From: Beijerinckiaceae bacterium
GTDB taxonomy: Bacteria; Pseudomonadota; Alphaproteobacteria; Rhizobiales; Beijerinckiaceae
DNA: 64,000 bases
NCBI GenBank assembly: GCA_030684835.1
Contig: JAUXWZ010000132.1
Span: 43,361 to 107,360 of the forward strand
Reading direction: 5' to 3'
Positions 57,301 through 64,000 of this stretch are shown here, in pieces. Numbering within the stretch: position 1 is the stretch's first letter; every line of letters begins with the position of its first letter. The translations under genes were made by a program, and so were the position numbers. A model generated the notes under the pieces. That model saw only the letters and a program-made list of their open reading frames with translations, had not been told where the DNA came from and did not search any database.

Positions 57301-57946
57301 AAACCTGATCGACGTCTGGCGTCCGCAACGCCAGCAGCAGCATCGTCGCCCGCAGGGACGCGATCAGCAACGCCGCGGCGGCGGCGGAGGCGGTGGGCGC
57401 GACCGAAGCCAATTCAACCGCAATCGTCCGCAGCAGGGCGAAAACGCTCCAGTCCAGGGAGCGCCTGTCGAAGGCGCGCCAGCGGCCGAAGGTGCGTCAA
57501 CTCCGGCGACGCAAGATCGCCCACAGGGAAACCGCCCCCAGGGCGAGCGTCCTCACGGCGAGCGTCCTCAGGGCGCCCGTCCTCAGGGGGATCGCCCGCA
57601 AGGTGAGCGTCCGCAAGGCGACCGCCCGCCCCGCAGGGACAACCGCAATAACGATAATCGCCGGAACGAAGGCGCTGGTCAGCGCCCAGGCGGCCCGCGT
57701 CCCCCACGCCGAGATGACCGGCCCGGGCAGCGTCATGGCGGCCCAGGGGAGCGCTCCGGCGAGCGGTCAGGCGGTCAGCGCCAGTTCGCATCGAGTGAAG
57801 CCCCGCGCCGCGAGCGCGAGAAGCAGCCCGATCCCAATTCGCCTTTCGCAAAACTGCTGGCGCTCAAACAGCAGCTTGAAGGCAAAAGCCCGGTGAACAA
57901 AGGCTCTGGGGAAAAAGCCCCGGGAGACAAGAAGAGCGGCGATTGA
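54311..57946 (+). CDS. SUV3-like DEAD/DExH RNA helicase with long low-complexity, Arg/Gln/Gly-rich tail
   Basis: The helicase core occupies residues 1-440. Walker A is GPTNTGKTHLAIERML (about 26-41), motif II is VDEIQLAAD (about 108-116), and motif V/VI are ATDAIGMGLNLD and QIAGRAGRHAND. That is the SUV3 mitochondrial/alphaproteobacterial helicase family, which unwinds RNA in degradosome-like complexes. The remainder to about 840 has helical C-terminal domains. After that, about 370 residues are low-complexity: an acidic Ala/Glu/Pro tract with eight heptad repeats, then an Arg/Gly/Gln/Asn-rich RNA-binding-like tract with seven RPQGx repeats. The start 54311 lacks a strong Shine-Dalgarno. The stop overlaps the S4 gene start. 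Confidence 0.92.
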   Translation: MNPFSPASSAGQSPAPARPVGAVLGPTNTGKTHLAIERMLGHSSGVIGLPLRLLAREVYNKVVARVGADQVALITGEEKIKPRNARYWIATVEAMPRDLDVAFVAVDEIQLAADLDRGHTFTDRLLNRRGRDETMMIGAATIAPALERLLPNVTFVSRPRLSNLTFVGEHKLSRLPRRSAIVAFSAEEVYAIAELIRRQRGGAAVVLGALSPRTRNAQVAMYQAGEVDFIVATDAIGMGLNLDVDHVAFASDRKFDGWQYRRLNPAEFAQIAGRAGRHANDGTFGTTGRCPPFEEELVEALETHRFDTVSTLQWRNADLDFSTIDSLQNTLEREPGRPGLTRAPLNEDMIVLDILSRDPRVRRIAATKADVQRLWEACQVPDYRKVSPSAHAELVDTLYGFVVRAGRVPDDWFAKQLQACDRTTGDIDALSARIAQVRTYNFIANRPDWLSDPEHWQGVTRQVEDNLSDALHERLTHRFVDRRTSVLMRRLRENAMLEAEITAAGDVLVEGQHIGLLHGFRFTPDPQAEGEAQRTLNAAALKALANELEGRAQRVSDAVDQAFVLAHDGVMRWLGEPVGKLSSGDHILKPRVRVLSDDQLPAASLELVQRRLNLWIDQHVKKLLGPLLDLESGEGLEGIARGVAFQVGESLGVLERSKVANDIKSLDQNARGALRKLGVRFGAHHIYVQPLLKPAPRALAAQLWALKHGGLEVVKGFDEVPHLAASGRTSFAADKEAPRGLYLAAGFRVCGERVVRVDILERLADLIRPAIAYRPGVTPGEPPAGAADGDGFVVTVAMTSLVGCSGEAFASILKSLGYGSEKRKGPAITVPLVAAAATTPIIASPAADTKAESADEATTDSSASEETTSEVTAEPQAAAEAAPAAETPTEAAVESESQAEAAAPEVEAPLAEPEAPAAEPEAPATEPEAPAAETEAPATEPEAPAAEPEAPAAETEAPAAEVAASDQAVSEDAGEAITQASGPDVVEASGEPATEDENLIDVWRPQRQQQHRRPQGRDQQRRGGGGGGGRDRSQFNRNRPQQGENAPVQGAPVEGAPAAEGASTPATQDRPQGNRPQGERPHGERPQGARPQGDRPQGERPQGDRPPRRDNRNNDNRRNEGAGQRPGGPRPPRRDDRPGQRHGGPGERSGERSGGQRQFASSEAPRREREKQPDPNSPFAKLLALKQQLEGKSPVNKGSGEKAPGDKKSGD
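57029..57196 (+). repeat. Eight 21-base in-frame tandem repeats (EAPAAEP) in the helicase gene
   Basis: Eight uninterrupted units of seven codons read EAPLAEP, EAPAAEP, EAPATEP, EAPAAET, EAPATEP, EAPAAEP, EAPAAET and EAPAAEV. Adjacent units are nearly identical in DNA, so copy number may vary between strains. Confidence 0.92.
57518..57622 (+). repeat. Seven 15-base in-frame tandem repeats (RPQGx) in the helicase gene
   Basis: Seven five-codon units read RPQGN, RPQGE, RPHGE, RPQGA, RPQGD, RPQGE and RPQGD, inside an Arg/Gln/Gly/Asn-rich region. The DNA units are less uniform than those of the other array, so selection on the peptide pattern is likely. Confidence 0.9.
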
Positions 57947-58272
57947 GCCGCGCGCCGCACCCGCCTGACGACAGTGCTGGCGCGGCAAAGCAGCGTCTCG
58001 ACAAATATCTGTGGTTCGCGCGCATGGCGCGAACCCGCGCCGCTGCCGCCAGCCTCGTGACGGGCCGGCACGTGCGTCTCAATGGCCGCAAGATCGACCA
58101 GCCCTCGCGCGCGGTCGTGATTGGCGACGTGCTCACAGTGTCACTGTCGCGCGATGTGCGCGTGCTGCGCGTGCTGGCGTTTGCCGAGCGTCGGGGCCCC
58201 TACGAGGACGCCCGCCAGCTCTACGAAGATCTGAGCGAGAGACCCGCCGGGCCGGACGACGATCAGGAATAA
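57943..58272 (+). CDS. S4-domain RNA-binding protein (Hsp15-like)
   Basis: This 109-aa protein has a single S4 domain: QRLDKYLWFARMARTRAAAASLVTGRHVRLNG, then VIGDVLTVSL. It is like Hsp15 (HslR), which binds free 50S subunits with a stalled nascent chain. The TTG start overlaps the helicase stop (TTGA), which suggests translational coupling of the two RNA-binding proteins. Its 3' end overlaps the convergent methyltransferase gene by ten bases. Confidence 0.9.
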   Translation: MSRAPHPPDDSAGAAKQRLDKYLWFARMARTRAAAASLVTGRHVRLNGRKIDQPSRAVVIGDVLTVSLSRDVRVLRVLAFAERRGPYEDARQLYEDLSERPAGPDDDQE

Positions 58273-59573
58273 AGATCGCCGCGCGTCAGCGGCAAGCCTG
58301 ACGGACCCTTGGCGCGCTTGGATGACAACGTCTGGAAAATTCCAACCGCGCTGCGCTCGAACGCCAGCGAACACCCTGCCAGATACACCAGCCAGAGCCG
58401 CGTCTTCGCCCAGCCCACCTCGGCCGCTGCTGCCTCGCGATTGGCGTAAAGCCGCTCGGTCCATAATCTGCACGTGCGCTGGTAATGCTCGCGCCAGCCC
58501 TCAACATCGTGCACCTCGAAGCCATTGCGCTCGAGCCCATTGATGGACATCCCGACCGTATCAAGTTCGCCGCCGGGAAAAATGTACGTCGTCAGCGCCT
58601 TGTATTCCGCGCGTTGCTTGCGGAATTTCTTCATGTCCTTCTTGGACGGGCGCGCGATGGCGTGATGCAGATAAAGCCCGCGCGGCCGCAACAACTTGTG
58701 CATCTGCTTAAAATAAATGTCGTGATTGTCGATGCCGACAGCCTCGAACATGCCAATGGAGGCGATCTTGTCGAAGCTCTCCGGCGTATCAAGCGAGCGG
58801 TAGTCGCGCAACTCCACCGTGACGCGATCCTGCAGTCCCAGCGCAGCAATGCGCGCCTGCGCAAAGGCGAATTGCTCCTCCGACAACGTGACGCCGTGTG
58901 AGCGCGCGCCGAAGTTTTGCGCCGCGTGAATAACCAGCGCGCCCCAGCCGCAGCCGATGTCGAGAAAGCGGTCGCCTTCGCTCACCCGCAGCTTGCGGCA
59001 GATCATGTCGAGCTTGGCCCGCTGCGCTTGCGCAATGTCGTTGTGATCGCTCTCGAAATACGCGCAGGTGTAGACCATACGCTCGTCGAGAAAGAGCGCG
59101 TAAAACGCGTTCGACAGATCGTAATGAAACCCGATGAGCGCCTTGTCGTCGCGGCCTTTCTCGACAGACGTCTCGATGGGTCCGGCAAACGCCTGACTGT
59201 CGCCGCCCTTCACACTGCCCAACGCGAAGGGCAAAAGCGCGCGCGCAAGCAGCAGTTTGTCGAGCCGCTTGAACAGGCCCTTGGTGCGCATCTGCCCGCG
59301 CCGGTGCGCCACGTCGATGAGCGTGCCGCCTTCGATTTCGACGCCGCCGTCGGCGAGCAATTCGATCAGCGTCGCAAAACGCGGCCGCCGCACAAGGCGC
59401 GTCAACGCTTGCGGCGTGTTGATGGCGAAGCCCAGATTATCCGAAACATTCGATCCCAACGGCAGACGCTCGCCATTCCACAGACGCACGCTCAGATTTG
59501 CGTCGAGCGTCTCCGCCAGATGCCCGACGAGCCGGCGCGCCGCCGTAATTTGCCGATTCGCCTTGTCATTCAT
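58263..59573 (-). CDS. Cyclopropane-fatty-acyl-phospholipid synthase family methyltransferase
   Basis: A SAM-dependent methyltransferase of 436 aa. The N-terminal domain (about residues 1-130) is followed by the catalytic domain with YDLSNAFYALFLDERMVYTCAYF (about 160-182), SAM motif I FLDIGCGWGALVIHAAQ (about 212-228) and LHHAIARPSK. It resembles CFA synthase, which methylenates unsaturated phospholipid acyl chains; it could also be a mycolic-type or other lipid methyltransferase. ATG 59573 (MNDKANRQITAARRLVGHLA) is the start, not the track's 59648. Downstream of the nuclease gene on the same strand. Confidence 0.9.
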   Translation of the reverse strand: MNDKANRQITAARRLVGHLAETLDANLSVRLWNGERLPLGSNVSDNLGFAINTPQALTRLVRRPRFATLIELLADGGVEIEGGTLIDVAHRRGQMRTKGLFKRLDKLLLARALLPFALGSVKGGDSQAFAGPIETSVEKGRDDKALIGFHYDLSNAFYALFLDERMVYTCAYFESDHNDIAQAQRAKLDMICRKLRVSEGDRFLDIGCGWGALVIHAAQNFGARSHGVTLSEEQFAFAQARIAALGLQDRVTVELRDYRSLDTPESFDKIASIGMFEAVGIDNHDIYFKQMHKLLRPRGLYLHHAIARPSKKDMKKFRKQRAEYKALTTYIFPGGELDTVGMSINGLERNGFEVHDVEGWREHYQRTCRLWTERLYANREAAAAEVGWAKTRLWLVYLAGCSLAFERSAVGIFQTLSSKRAKGPSGLPLTRGDLYS

Positions 59574-59599
59574 GCGTTGCAAGCTCCCACGCGAGGAAG

Positions 59600-60178
59600 C
59601 TATCGGGCCCGCTTGCCATCGGCAAGAAGAGCAGGAGCCGCCCCGCACCAGGGCAAGCGGGCGCGCCCGTCGTAGGCGCGCGCATATCCCCCCGCCAGGA
59701 GGAGATCGCCGACGTCGTCGCCGTCAAAGCCGGAGCCGTCCGTGACAAGCGCGCGCGCAACGGCGCGGCCGTTGTACTTGTCCGCATGAAGATCGCGCAC
59801 CGTCACCGCGCCCGACGTGAGGATTGCGGTCAGGGCGTCGCGAGCGTCCTGCGCAAGCCGCCTCTCCTGCGGACACCGGCCTTTCATCTCCGGCGCGTCA
59901 ACGCCCTCAAGTCGGATGAGCACGGTCACTTCCTGATTGAACCAGATGCGCAACCGCGCCTCGAACGTATCGCCATCCACAACGCGGATCGCCTCTGCGC
60001 GATAGGGCCCCGCCATTCGGCGTGGCGAGGGCGCTGGCGTCCCCCGCTCGCCGCCCCGCGCGCCATCAGCCGCCCGAATGACCGGACGCTGACTGAGCGT
60101 AAAAGCCAAAAGACTTCCAGCAACGGCGGCAAGCAAGACAAGCCGAGGCGCCAGAGCCAAAACCAGCGGCGAGAACAT
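59600..60178 (-). CDS. Thermonuclease (staphylococcal-nuclease-like) family protein, exported
   Basis: This 192-aa protein has a hydrophobic N-terminal segment (LALAPRLVLLAAVAGSLLAFTL) that acts as a signal or anchor. The SNase domain follows, with AIRVVDGDTFEARL, IRLEGVDAPEMKGRCPQE (Ca2+/catalytic region) and NGRAVARALV. SNase domains cleave DNA or RNA with Ca2+. The active-site residues are present, so an active extracytoplasmic nuclease is likely. It lies 26 bases upstream of the CFA-like gene and may be co-transcribed with it. Confidence 0.88.
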   Translation of the reverse strand: MFSPLVLALAPRLVLLAAVAGSLLAFTLSQRPVIRAADGARGGERGTPAPSPRRMAGPYRAEAIRVVDGDTFEARLRIWFNQEVTVLIRLEGVDAPEMKGRCPQERRLAQDARDALTAILTSGAVTVRDLHADKYNGRAVARALVTDGSGFDGDDVGDLLLAGGYARAYDGRARLPWCGAAPALLADGKRAR

Positions 60179-60246
60179 GCGCGCACAAATGCATCATGTC
60201 CTGCAACCTGTCAAATATTCCTACAACCTGATGGTCGTGCGGTTGT

Positions 60247-60280
60247 GAAAAAAGAAACGGCCCGGATCACCCGGGCCGTC
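60247..60280 (-). terminator. Rho-independent terminator downstream of ompW
   Basis: On the minus strand ACGGCCCGG pairs with CCGGGCCGT around a four-base loop and is followed by TTTCTTTTTT. It starts 36 bases after the ompW stop codon. Confidence 0.9.
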
Positions 60281-60316
60281 CAATTTCTGGACGTGAGCAG
60301 CAATCCGCTCGACGGC

Positions 60317-61039
60317 TTAGTACTTTGCGACCACCGGGCCGGAGCCGCCGCCGAAGCGGTAGGTGACGCCAACGCCGACAACCCACGGATCGATGTGCAC
60401 TTTGGCGGTGATCGGCACGAGGCCGAGACGCACGGTCGCGTCCGGGCGAACCATGATGCGCTTGACGTCGACGTTGATGCCCCAGTTTCTATTGATCATG
60501 TAGTCAAAGCCAACCTGCGCTGCGACGCCGAACGAGTCGTCGATCTTCAAGCTGTTGAACGGGGCGGACGCATCCGTCCTGAAGTAATGCGTCCAGTTCA
60601 CGCCGACGCCAACATAAGGCTTGAACGCGCCGAAATTGGTGAAGTGATATTGCAGCATGATCGTCGGCGGGAAGAGCAGCGCCTCGCCGATTTCGCCGAC
60701 GCCGGCCAACGCCCCGGAGCCCTTGATCTTGTGCGGCGACACGCAGCAGATCGCCTCAACCGCAATGTTCTTCGTGAAGAAGTAGGTGATATCGACTTCC
60801 GGAACGAACGTGTTGGAGATCTTCAGTCCATTCACCGACGGAGCGCCGCCCACCGACACTTTCGACTCGCCATCGGGCAACACGCCAACAGCGCGCACGC
60901 GAATCATCCACGGATCGAAGGTTTCGTAAGTCAGCATCGGCGTGGGCGCCGCCACGCGCTGCGGCAGATCGGCCGCGATGGCCGGAAGAGCTACAGCGCC
61001 GAACGCGACGGCCGCAGCGATGCGGAACGAGAATTTCAT
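60317..61039 (-). CDS. ompW: OmpW-family outer membrane protein
   Basis: OmpW is an eight-stranded outer-membrane beta-barrel, thought to carry small hydrophobic molecules. The 240-aa protein has a signal peptide (MKFSFRIAAAVAFGAVALPAIA-A). Family motifs include WMIRVRAVGVLPDGES near the mature N-terminus, FVPEVDITYFFTKNIAVE, FPPTIMLQYHF, FKPYVGVGVNWTHYF and a C-terminal VGVGVTYRF. ATG 61039 is the start. A near-perfect FNR/FixK box lies 76-89 bases upstream, matching the known oxygen regulation of ompW in enterobacteria. Confidence 0.94.
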   Translation of the reverse strand: MKFSFRIAAAVAFGAVALPAIAADLPQRVAAPTPMLTYETFDPWMIRVRAVGVLPDGESKVSVGGAPSVNGLKISNTFVPEVDITYFFTKNIAVEAICCVSPHKIKGSGALAGVGEIGEALLFPPTIMLQYHFTNFGAFKPYVGVGVNWTHYFRTDASAPFNSLKIDDSFGVAAQVGFDYMINRNWGINVDVKRIMVRPDATVRLGLVPITAKVHIDPWVVGVGVTYRFGGGSGPVVAKY

Positions 61040-61114
61040 AATTGCCCCCAAATGCAACTTATTCGCGAAAAATCACGATGCTTGAAGTTTAGCTGCAACC
61101 GCCGCGACAATTGC

Positions 61115-61128
61115 TTGATCGAGGTCAA
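61115..61128 (-). promoter_or_regulatory. FNR/FixK-type binding site upstream of ompW
   Basis: TTGATCGAGGTCAA matches the consensus TTGAT-N4-ATCAA at nine of ten positions. Its centre is about 82 bases upstream of the ompW ATG, which is compatible with activation at -41.5 if the transcript starts about 40 bases before the start codon. It is also 138 bases upstream of the divergent MFS gene. Confidence 0.65.
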
Positions 61129-61265
61129 GCCAATGGCGAAAGCGCGGCAGTGATGTGAATGTGCAACGTCACCCGCCTCGCATTTGCAACTAGCCGGCGC
61201 CTAAAGTTGGCGAACGCTGCGGAACGCGGTTACACCAAGCCTTCGCTTCCCTTTATGCGTGACCT

Positions 61266-62477
61266 GTGACCCAACAAAAATCAGCACTTGCGAACATCTC
61301 GCTCGCCGCAGCCCTCACATTGGCGGCGGGCTTCCTCGTGTTGTTCGTCGGCAATGGCGCCCGCATGGCGATTGGCCTCACCCTTCGCCCCATGGTCGCG
61401 GATTTGAACTGGGGCCGCGGCGAGATCGGCGCGGCTGTTGGCGTATTCCAGTTCGCCTCGGCGTTGTGCATGTTCGCGGCGGGACGGATGGCGGACCGCA
61501 TGAGCCTGCGGCTCGTTTTATGCGCGGGCCTCGCAATCTGCGCTGTGGGTATCGGCGCCATGATGTGGATCACCGAGCCCTGGCAGGCGATCGCGCTTTA
61601 CGGAATCGTGTTTGGAATCGGCAGCGGCATGGCCTCGACGATACCCGTCGGCGTGATGGTGACGCGCGCCTTCCCGGGGCGCACAGGCCTTGCCAATTCG
61701 GTCGCATTGTCCGGCATGTGCGTTGGCCAACTCATCATCATCGCCATTCTCGCGGCGATTCTTGCGCAGGCGGGTTGGCGCTCGATCTTCTTCTGGGTCG
61801 GCGTCGCCCATCTTGCGGTGCTGCCGCTGATCCTGGCCACAGCGCCCGGCAGGCCGGTTTCAGGCTCTTCCGTTTCACAACCCGCCGACGGCAAGACAAT
61901 CCGCCAAGCCGCCCGCACGAAGCCATTCTGGCTTTTGATGGGAATTTATGGCGTCTGCGGCTTCAACGATTTCTTCGTGGCGGCCCACGTGGTCGCCTTC
62001 GCGCAGGACAGCGGCGTCGACGCTCTGTTCGCGGGCAATCTGCTGGCGCTGATGGGGCTGACGGGCTTCGCAGGCGTGCTGTGGGCGGGAATGGCTGCCG
62101 ATCGGTTTGGCCCGGTTTGGCCAACGCTGGTCGCCTTCTTCATCCGCATCGCGGCGTTCGGACTGGTGCTCATCGACGCGTCGACAGTCTCGATCGCGGT
62201 GTTCGCCCTGTCCTTCGGGCTCACTTTCTTCATGACAGCGCCGCCGACTGTTCTCTTCGTGCGCGAATCGTTCGGCATGCGCCATCTGGGCGCTCTCACC
62301 GGCATTATCACTATGGTGCACCACGCGTTCGGCGGTCTGGGCGCCTGGATGGGGGCGCTGGTTTTCGACGCCGCCGGCTCTTACACATCCGCCTTCGCCG
62401 CGATGCTGGCCGCCACGCTCGTCGCCGTCGGCCTGACGTTCATGTACGCACGCGACCGTGCCAAAGGCGTGGCCTGA
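61266..62477 (+). CDS. Major facilitator superfamily transporter
   Basis: A 12-helix MFS transporter of 403 aa. The helix 2-3 loop has GRMADRMSLRLVLCAGLA (a motif-A variant of the family), and the second half repeats with GMAADRFGPVWPTLVAFF. Features such as AVGVFQFASALCMFAAGRMAD and FGIGSGMASTIPVGVMVTRAFPGR resemble monocarboxylate/oxalate-formate-type carriers. The substrate is unknown. The GTG start at 61266 is uncertain because no good Shine-Dalgarno is seen. It converges with the DUF1674 gene. Confidence 0.88.
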   Translation: MTQQKSALANISLAAALTLAAGFLVLFVGNGARMAIGLTLRPMVADLNWGRGEIGAAVGVFQFASALCMFAAGRMADRMSLRLVLCAGLAICAVGIGAMMWITEPWQAIALYGIVFGIGSGMASTIPVGVMVTRAFPGRTGLANSVALSGMCVGQLIIIAILAAILAQAGWRSIFFWVGVAHLAVLPLILATAPGRPVSGSSVSQPADGKTIRQAARTKPFWLLMGIYGVCGFNDFFVAAHVVAFAQDSGVDALFAGNLLALMGLTGFAGVLWAGMAADRFGPVWPTLVAFFIRIAAFGLVLIDASTVSIAVFALSFGLTFFMTAPPTVLFVRESFGMRHLGALTGIITMVHHAFGGLGAWMGALVFDAAGSYTSAFAAMLAATLVAVGLTFMYARDRAKGVA

Positions 62478-62702
62478 TCAGAAGTCGCTGGTGAGGCCTT
62501 TCACCTCCCAGTCGCCGTAGCGCACCGGATCGAGCCCGCCACGCCCAGCAACCTCGGCGGGCGCGTCCACAACAGCCGCCTCAGCGGCCTTGCGGCGCGC
62601 CTGCGCCTCCGCCAACGCGCGCTGCGCCTCGGGCGTCAAAATGCGTAAAGTCTCAGGCGGCGCGGACCCCTGTTCCGCAGGCGCATTGTCGGCTTTGTTC
62701 AT
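62478..62702 (-). CDS. DUF1674 / succinate dehydrogenase assembly factor 4-like protein
   Basis: This 74-aa protein ends in [20 protein letters not shown], the signature of DUF1674/SDHAF4. In mitochondria, SDHAF4 helps flavinated SdhA join SdhB. The ORF track begins at 62864, but ATG 62702 ([12 protein letters not shown]) gives the compact family-sized protein. It stands divergent from htpX, a typical alphaproteobacterial arrangement. Confidence 0.88.
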   Translation of the reverse strand: MNKADNAPAEQGSAPPETLRILTPEAQRALAEAQARRKAAEAAVVDAPAEVAGRGGLDPVRYGDWEVKGLTSDF

Positions 62703-62878
62703 CGCAAAAATCCTTTCACCCAACATTTTTTCCGCACCATATTCCTCCCGCCCCGTATTCCTGCCTCCGTCGAATCCGACGCCTTGCAGGAAGGGCCATA
62801 TCGGCACCACATATAGCGCGCGCCCCTCGCCTCCAAGGCAGGGGCGGTCGACTGAGACGGCCAAAGGAGATTGAGACG

Positions 62879-63841
62879 ATGAATTTCATGCGCACCGCCG
62901 TTTTGATGGCCGCCATGACGGCGATCTTCGTTGCCGTGGGCGCCCTGCTGGGCGGACAGACCGGCATCTTGCTGGCGTTGCTCGTGGCCGCAGGCACGAA
63001 TTTTTACGCCTATTGGAACTCGGACAAGATGGCGCTGGCCTCCAACGGCGCGCAGGAAGTCGACGAATCCACCGCGCCCGAGCTGGTGCAGATGGTCGCG
63101 CAACTGGCGCAGCGGGCGAACATGCCGATGCCCCGCGTCTATGTGGTGCACGAGGACCAGCCCAACGCCTTCGCGACAGGCCGCAATCCTGAAAACGCAG
63201 CCGTCGCCGTGAACACGGGCCTTGTCGCGATCCTGACGCGCGAGGAACTTGCCGGCGTCATTGCGCACGAACTCGCTCACATCAAGAATCGCGACACGCT
63301 GACCATGACGATCACCGCCACGCTCGCGGGCGCGATCTCTTCCATCGCGCAATGGGGCCTGCTGTTTGGCGGTAACCGCAACAACGGCATGGGCATGATC
63401 GGCACGATCGCGCTAGCCATCCTCGCGCCGCTGGCGGCGATGGTGGTGCAAATGGCGATCAGCCGATCGCGCGAATACGTGGCCGACAGAATGGGTGCGG
63501 AAATTTGCGGAAATCCCGTATGGCTTGCGAGCGCGCTGGCCAAGATTTCCGGCGAAGCGGCCGTGATTCCGAATCAGGCTGCGGAAGAGAACCCGGCCAT
63601 GGCGCACATGTTCATCATCAATCCGCTCACCGGACACGGCATCGACAATCTGTTCTCGACGCATCCGAATGTCGCTAACCGTATCGCCGCGCTGGACGAT
63701 CTCGCCCGGCAGATGGGCATCAGCGGGTACATGGATAGCTACGCTGCTGATTTTGGTGGTCAAAGCACCTCTGGCCCGTGGCAGGGCGGAGGGTATCGTG
63801 ATACCTCGAAGTGGGGTCAGAAGCGCGGTCCCTGGGGCTGA
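62879..63841 (+). CDS. htpX: Membrane zinc metalloprotease HtpX
   Basis: HtpX is an inner-membrane M48 peptidase that degrades misfolded membrane proteins alongside FtsH. The 320-aa protein has two N-terminal membrane helices, the zinc motif [14 protein letters not shown] (HExxH, about residues 125-138), two further helices around residues 150-200 and the third ligand region [13 protein letters not shown] (about 199-211). AAAGGAGA precedes the ATG. It is upstream of a probable rsmB, as usual. Confidence 0.97.
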   Translation: MNFMRTAVLMAAMTAIFVAVGALLGGQTGILLALLVAAGTNFYAYWNSDKMALASNGAQEVDESTAPELVQMVAQLAQRANMPMPRVYVVHEDQPNAFATGRNPENAAVAVNTGLVAILTREELAGVIAHELAHIKNRDTLTMTITATLAGAISSIAQWGLLFGGNRNNGMGMIGTIALAILAPLAAMVVQMAISRSREYVADRMGAEICGNPVWLASALAKISGEAAVIPNQAAEENPAMAHMFIINPLTGHGIDNLFSTHPNVANRIAALDDLARQMGISGYMDSYAADFGGQSTSGPWQGGGYRDTSKWGQKRGPWG

Positions 63842-63906
63842 CCGCGCGATTCGGACGACGGCGCACTCCGCCAGAATCGTTCGCATAAAGGTCGGAGTAG
63901 TCTCGT

Positions 63907-64000
63907 TTGAATCAGATCAAGAAGGCGTTTCACCCGCGCGGCCGCCGCGACCGGGCAGAGCCGCCGCCGCCTCCGCCCCCGCCGGGGCTCGCTGCGCGCG
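63907..64000 (+). CDS. Probable start of rsmB (16S rRNA m5C967 methyltransferase), cut by window edge
   Basis: A TTG-started frame opens here, right after an in-frame TAG at 63898. It reads NQIKKAFHPRGRRDRAEPPPP and later PPGLAAR to the window end. The Pro-rich lead-in and PGLAAR element are typical for alphaproteobacterial RsmB, and rsmB commonly follows htpX. Only about 31 codons are visible, so the call is tentative. Confidence 0.5.
   Translation, partial: MNQIKKAFHPRGRRDRAEPPPPPPPPGLAAR

Overview
The window is high-GC, gene-dense chromosomal DNA of an alphaproteobacterium, most likely of the order Hyphomicrobiales (Rhizobiales). The evidence is gene content and order: priA next to a split F1 operon (atpHAGDC without the F0 genes), tsaD divergent from hemC-hemD, bolA divergent from a J-domain gene followed by cobS/cobT, a DUF1674 (SdhAF4-like) gene divergent from htpX, and an SUV3-type helicase followed by an S4-domain gene. 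The genus cannot be fixed from the sequence alone. I see no rRNA, tRNA, CRISPR array, insertion sequence or prophage.

Layout. 1-3.8 kb: end of a divergent polysaccharide deacetylase gene, rppH, and the translation/secretion genes ffh-rpsP-rimM (minus strand), without trmD-rplS behind them. 4.0-12.8 kb: an accessory catabolic-looking block with a flavin-dependent aromatic hydroxylase, a CYTH-CHAD protein, a Bug-type solute receptor, a UbiD-family decarboxylase, an LLM flavin oxidoreductase and a cytoplasmic dihydroxyphthalate-decarboxylase-like protein. 12.9-19.4 kb: three tiny membrane or lipoprotein genes, then yciB, ftsY, mtaB and dapF, with a pseudouridine synthase and a second Bug receptor inserted between ftsY and mtaB. 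19.6-23.2 kb: an exported GyrI-like protein, an MBL-fold hydrolase, a Gdx/SugE exporter, and ccmC-ccmD-ccmG. 23.3-28.8 kb: the overlapping tsaD, PLD-like nuclease and gpsA genes, divergent from hemC-hemD, then a third Bug receptor. 28.9-36.9 kb: priA and the F1-ATPase operon. 37-42.6 kb: an AMP-dependent acyl-CoA synthetase, a GNAT-like protein, and a DD-carboxypeptidase coupled to a COG0523 metallochaperone GTPase. 43-47.8 kb: bolA, a J-domain gene, cobS, a HAD dehalogenase and cobT (aerobic cobalamin cobalt chelatase). 47.9-52.2 kb: rpmB, then a tightly overlapping four-gene operon resembling the mycobacterial decaprenyl-phospho-arabinose pathway. 52.6-58.3 kb: DUF3108, an SRPBCC protein, the large SUV3-like helicase and an S4 protein. 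58.3-64 kb: a CFA-synthase-like methyltransferase, a thermonuclease, OmpW, an MFS transporter, a DUF1674 protein, HtpX and probably the first codons of rsmB.

Most interesting points. (1) A complete-looking polyprenyl-phospho-pentose operon (UbiA-type phosphoribosyltransferase, GtrA, DprE1-like oxidase, DprE2-like reductase) sits between rpmB and DUF3108, and the HAD domain fused to its UbiA protein looks catalytically degenerate. (2) Eight GANTC (CcrM) sites lie within 167 bp upstream of the SUV3-like helicase gene. (3) That helicase carries two different in-frame tandem repeats in its tail. (4) A near-perfect FNR/FixK box lies upstream of ompW. (5) Three Bug receptors without membrane partners interrupt otherwise conserved housekeeping order.

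The ORF track often starts genes too early. I moved starts where a Shine-Dalgarno sequence, a signal peptide or the family's usual N-terminus argued for it, and say so in each entry.
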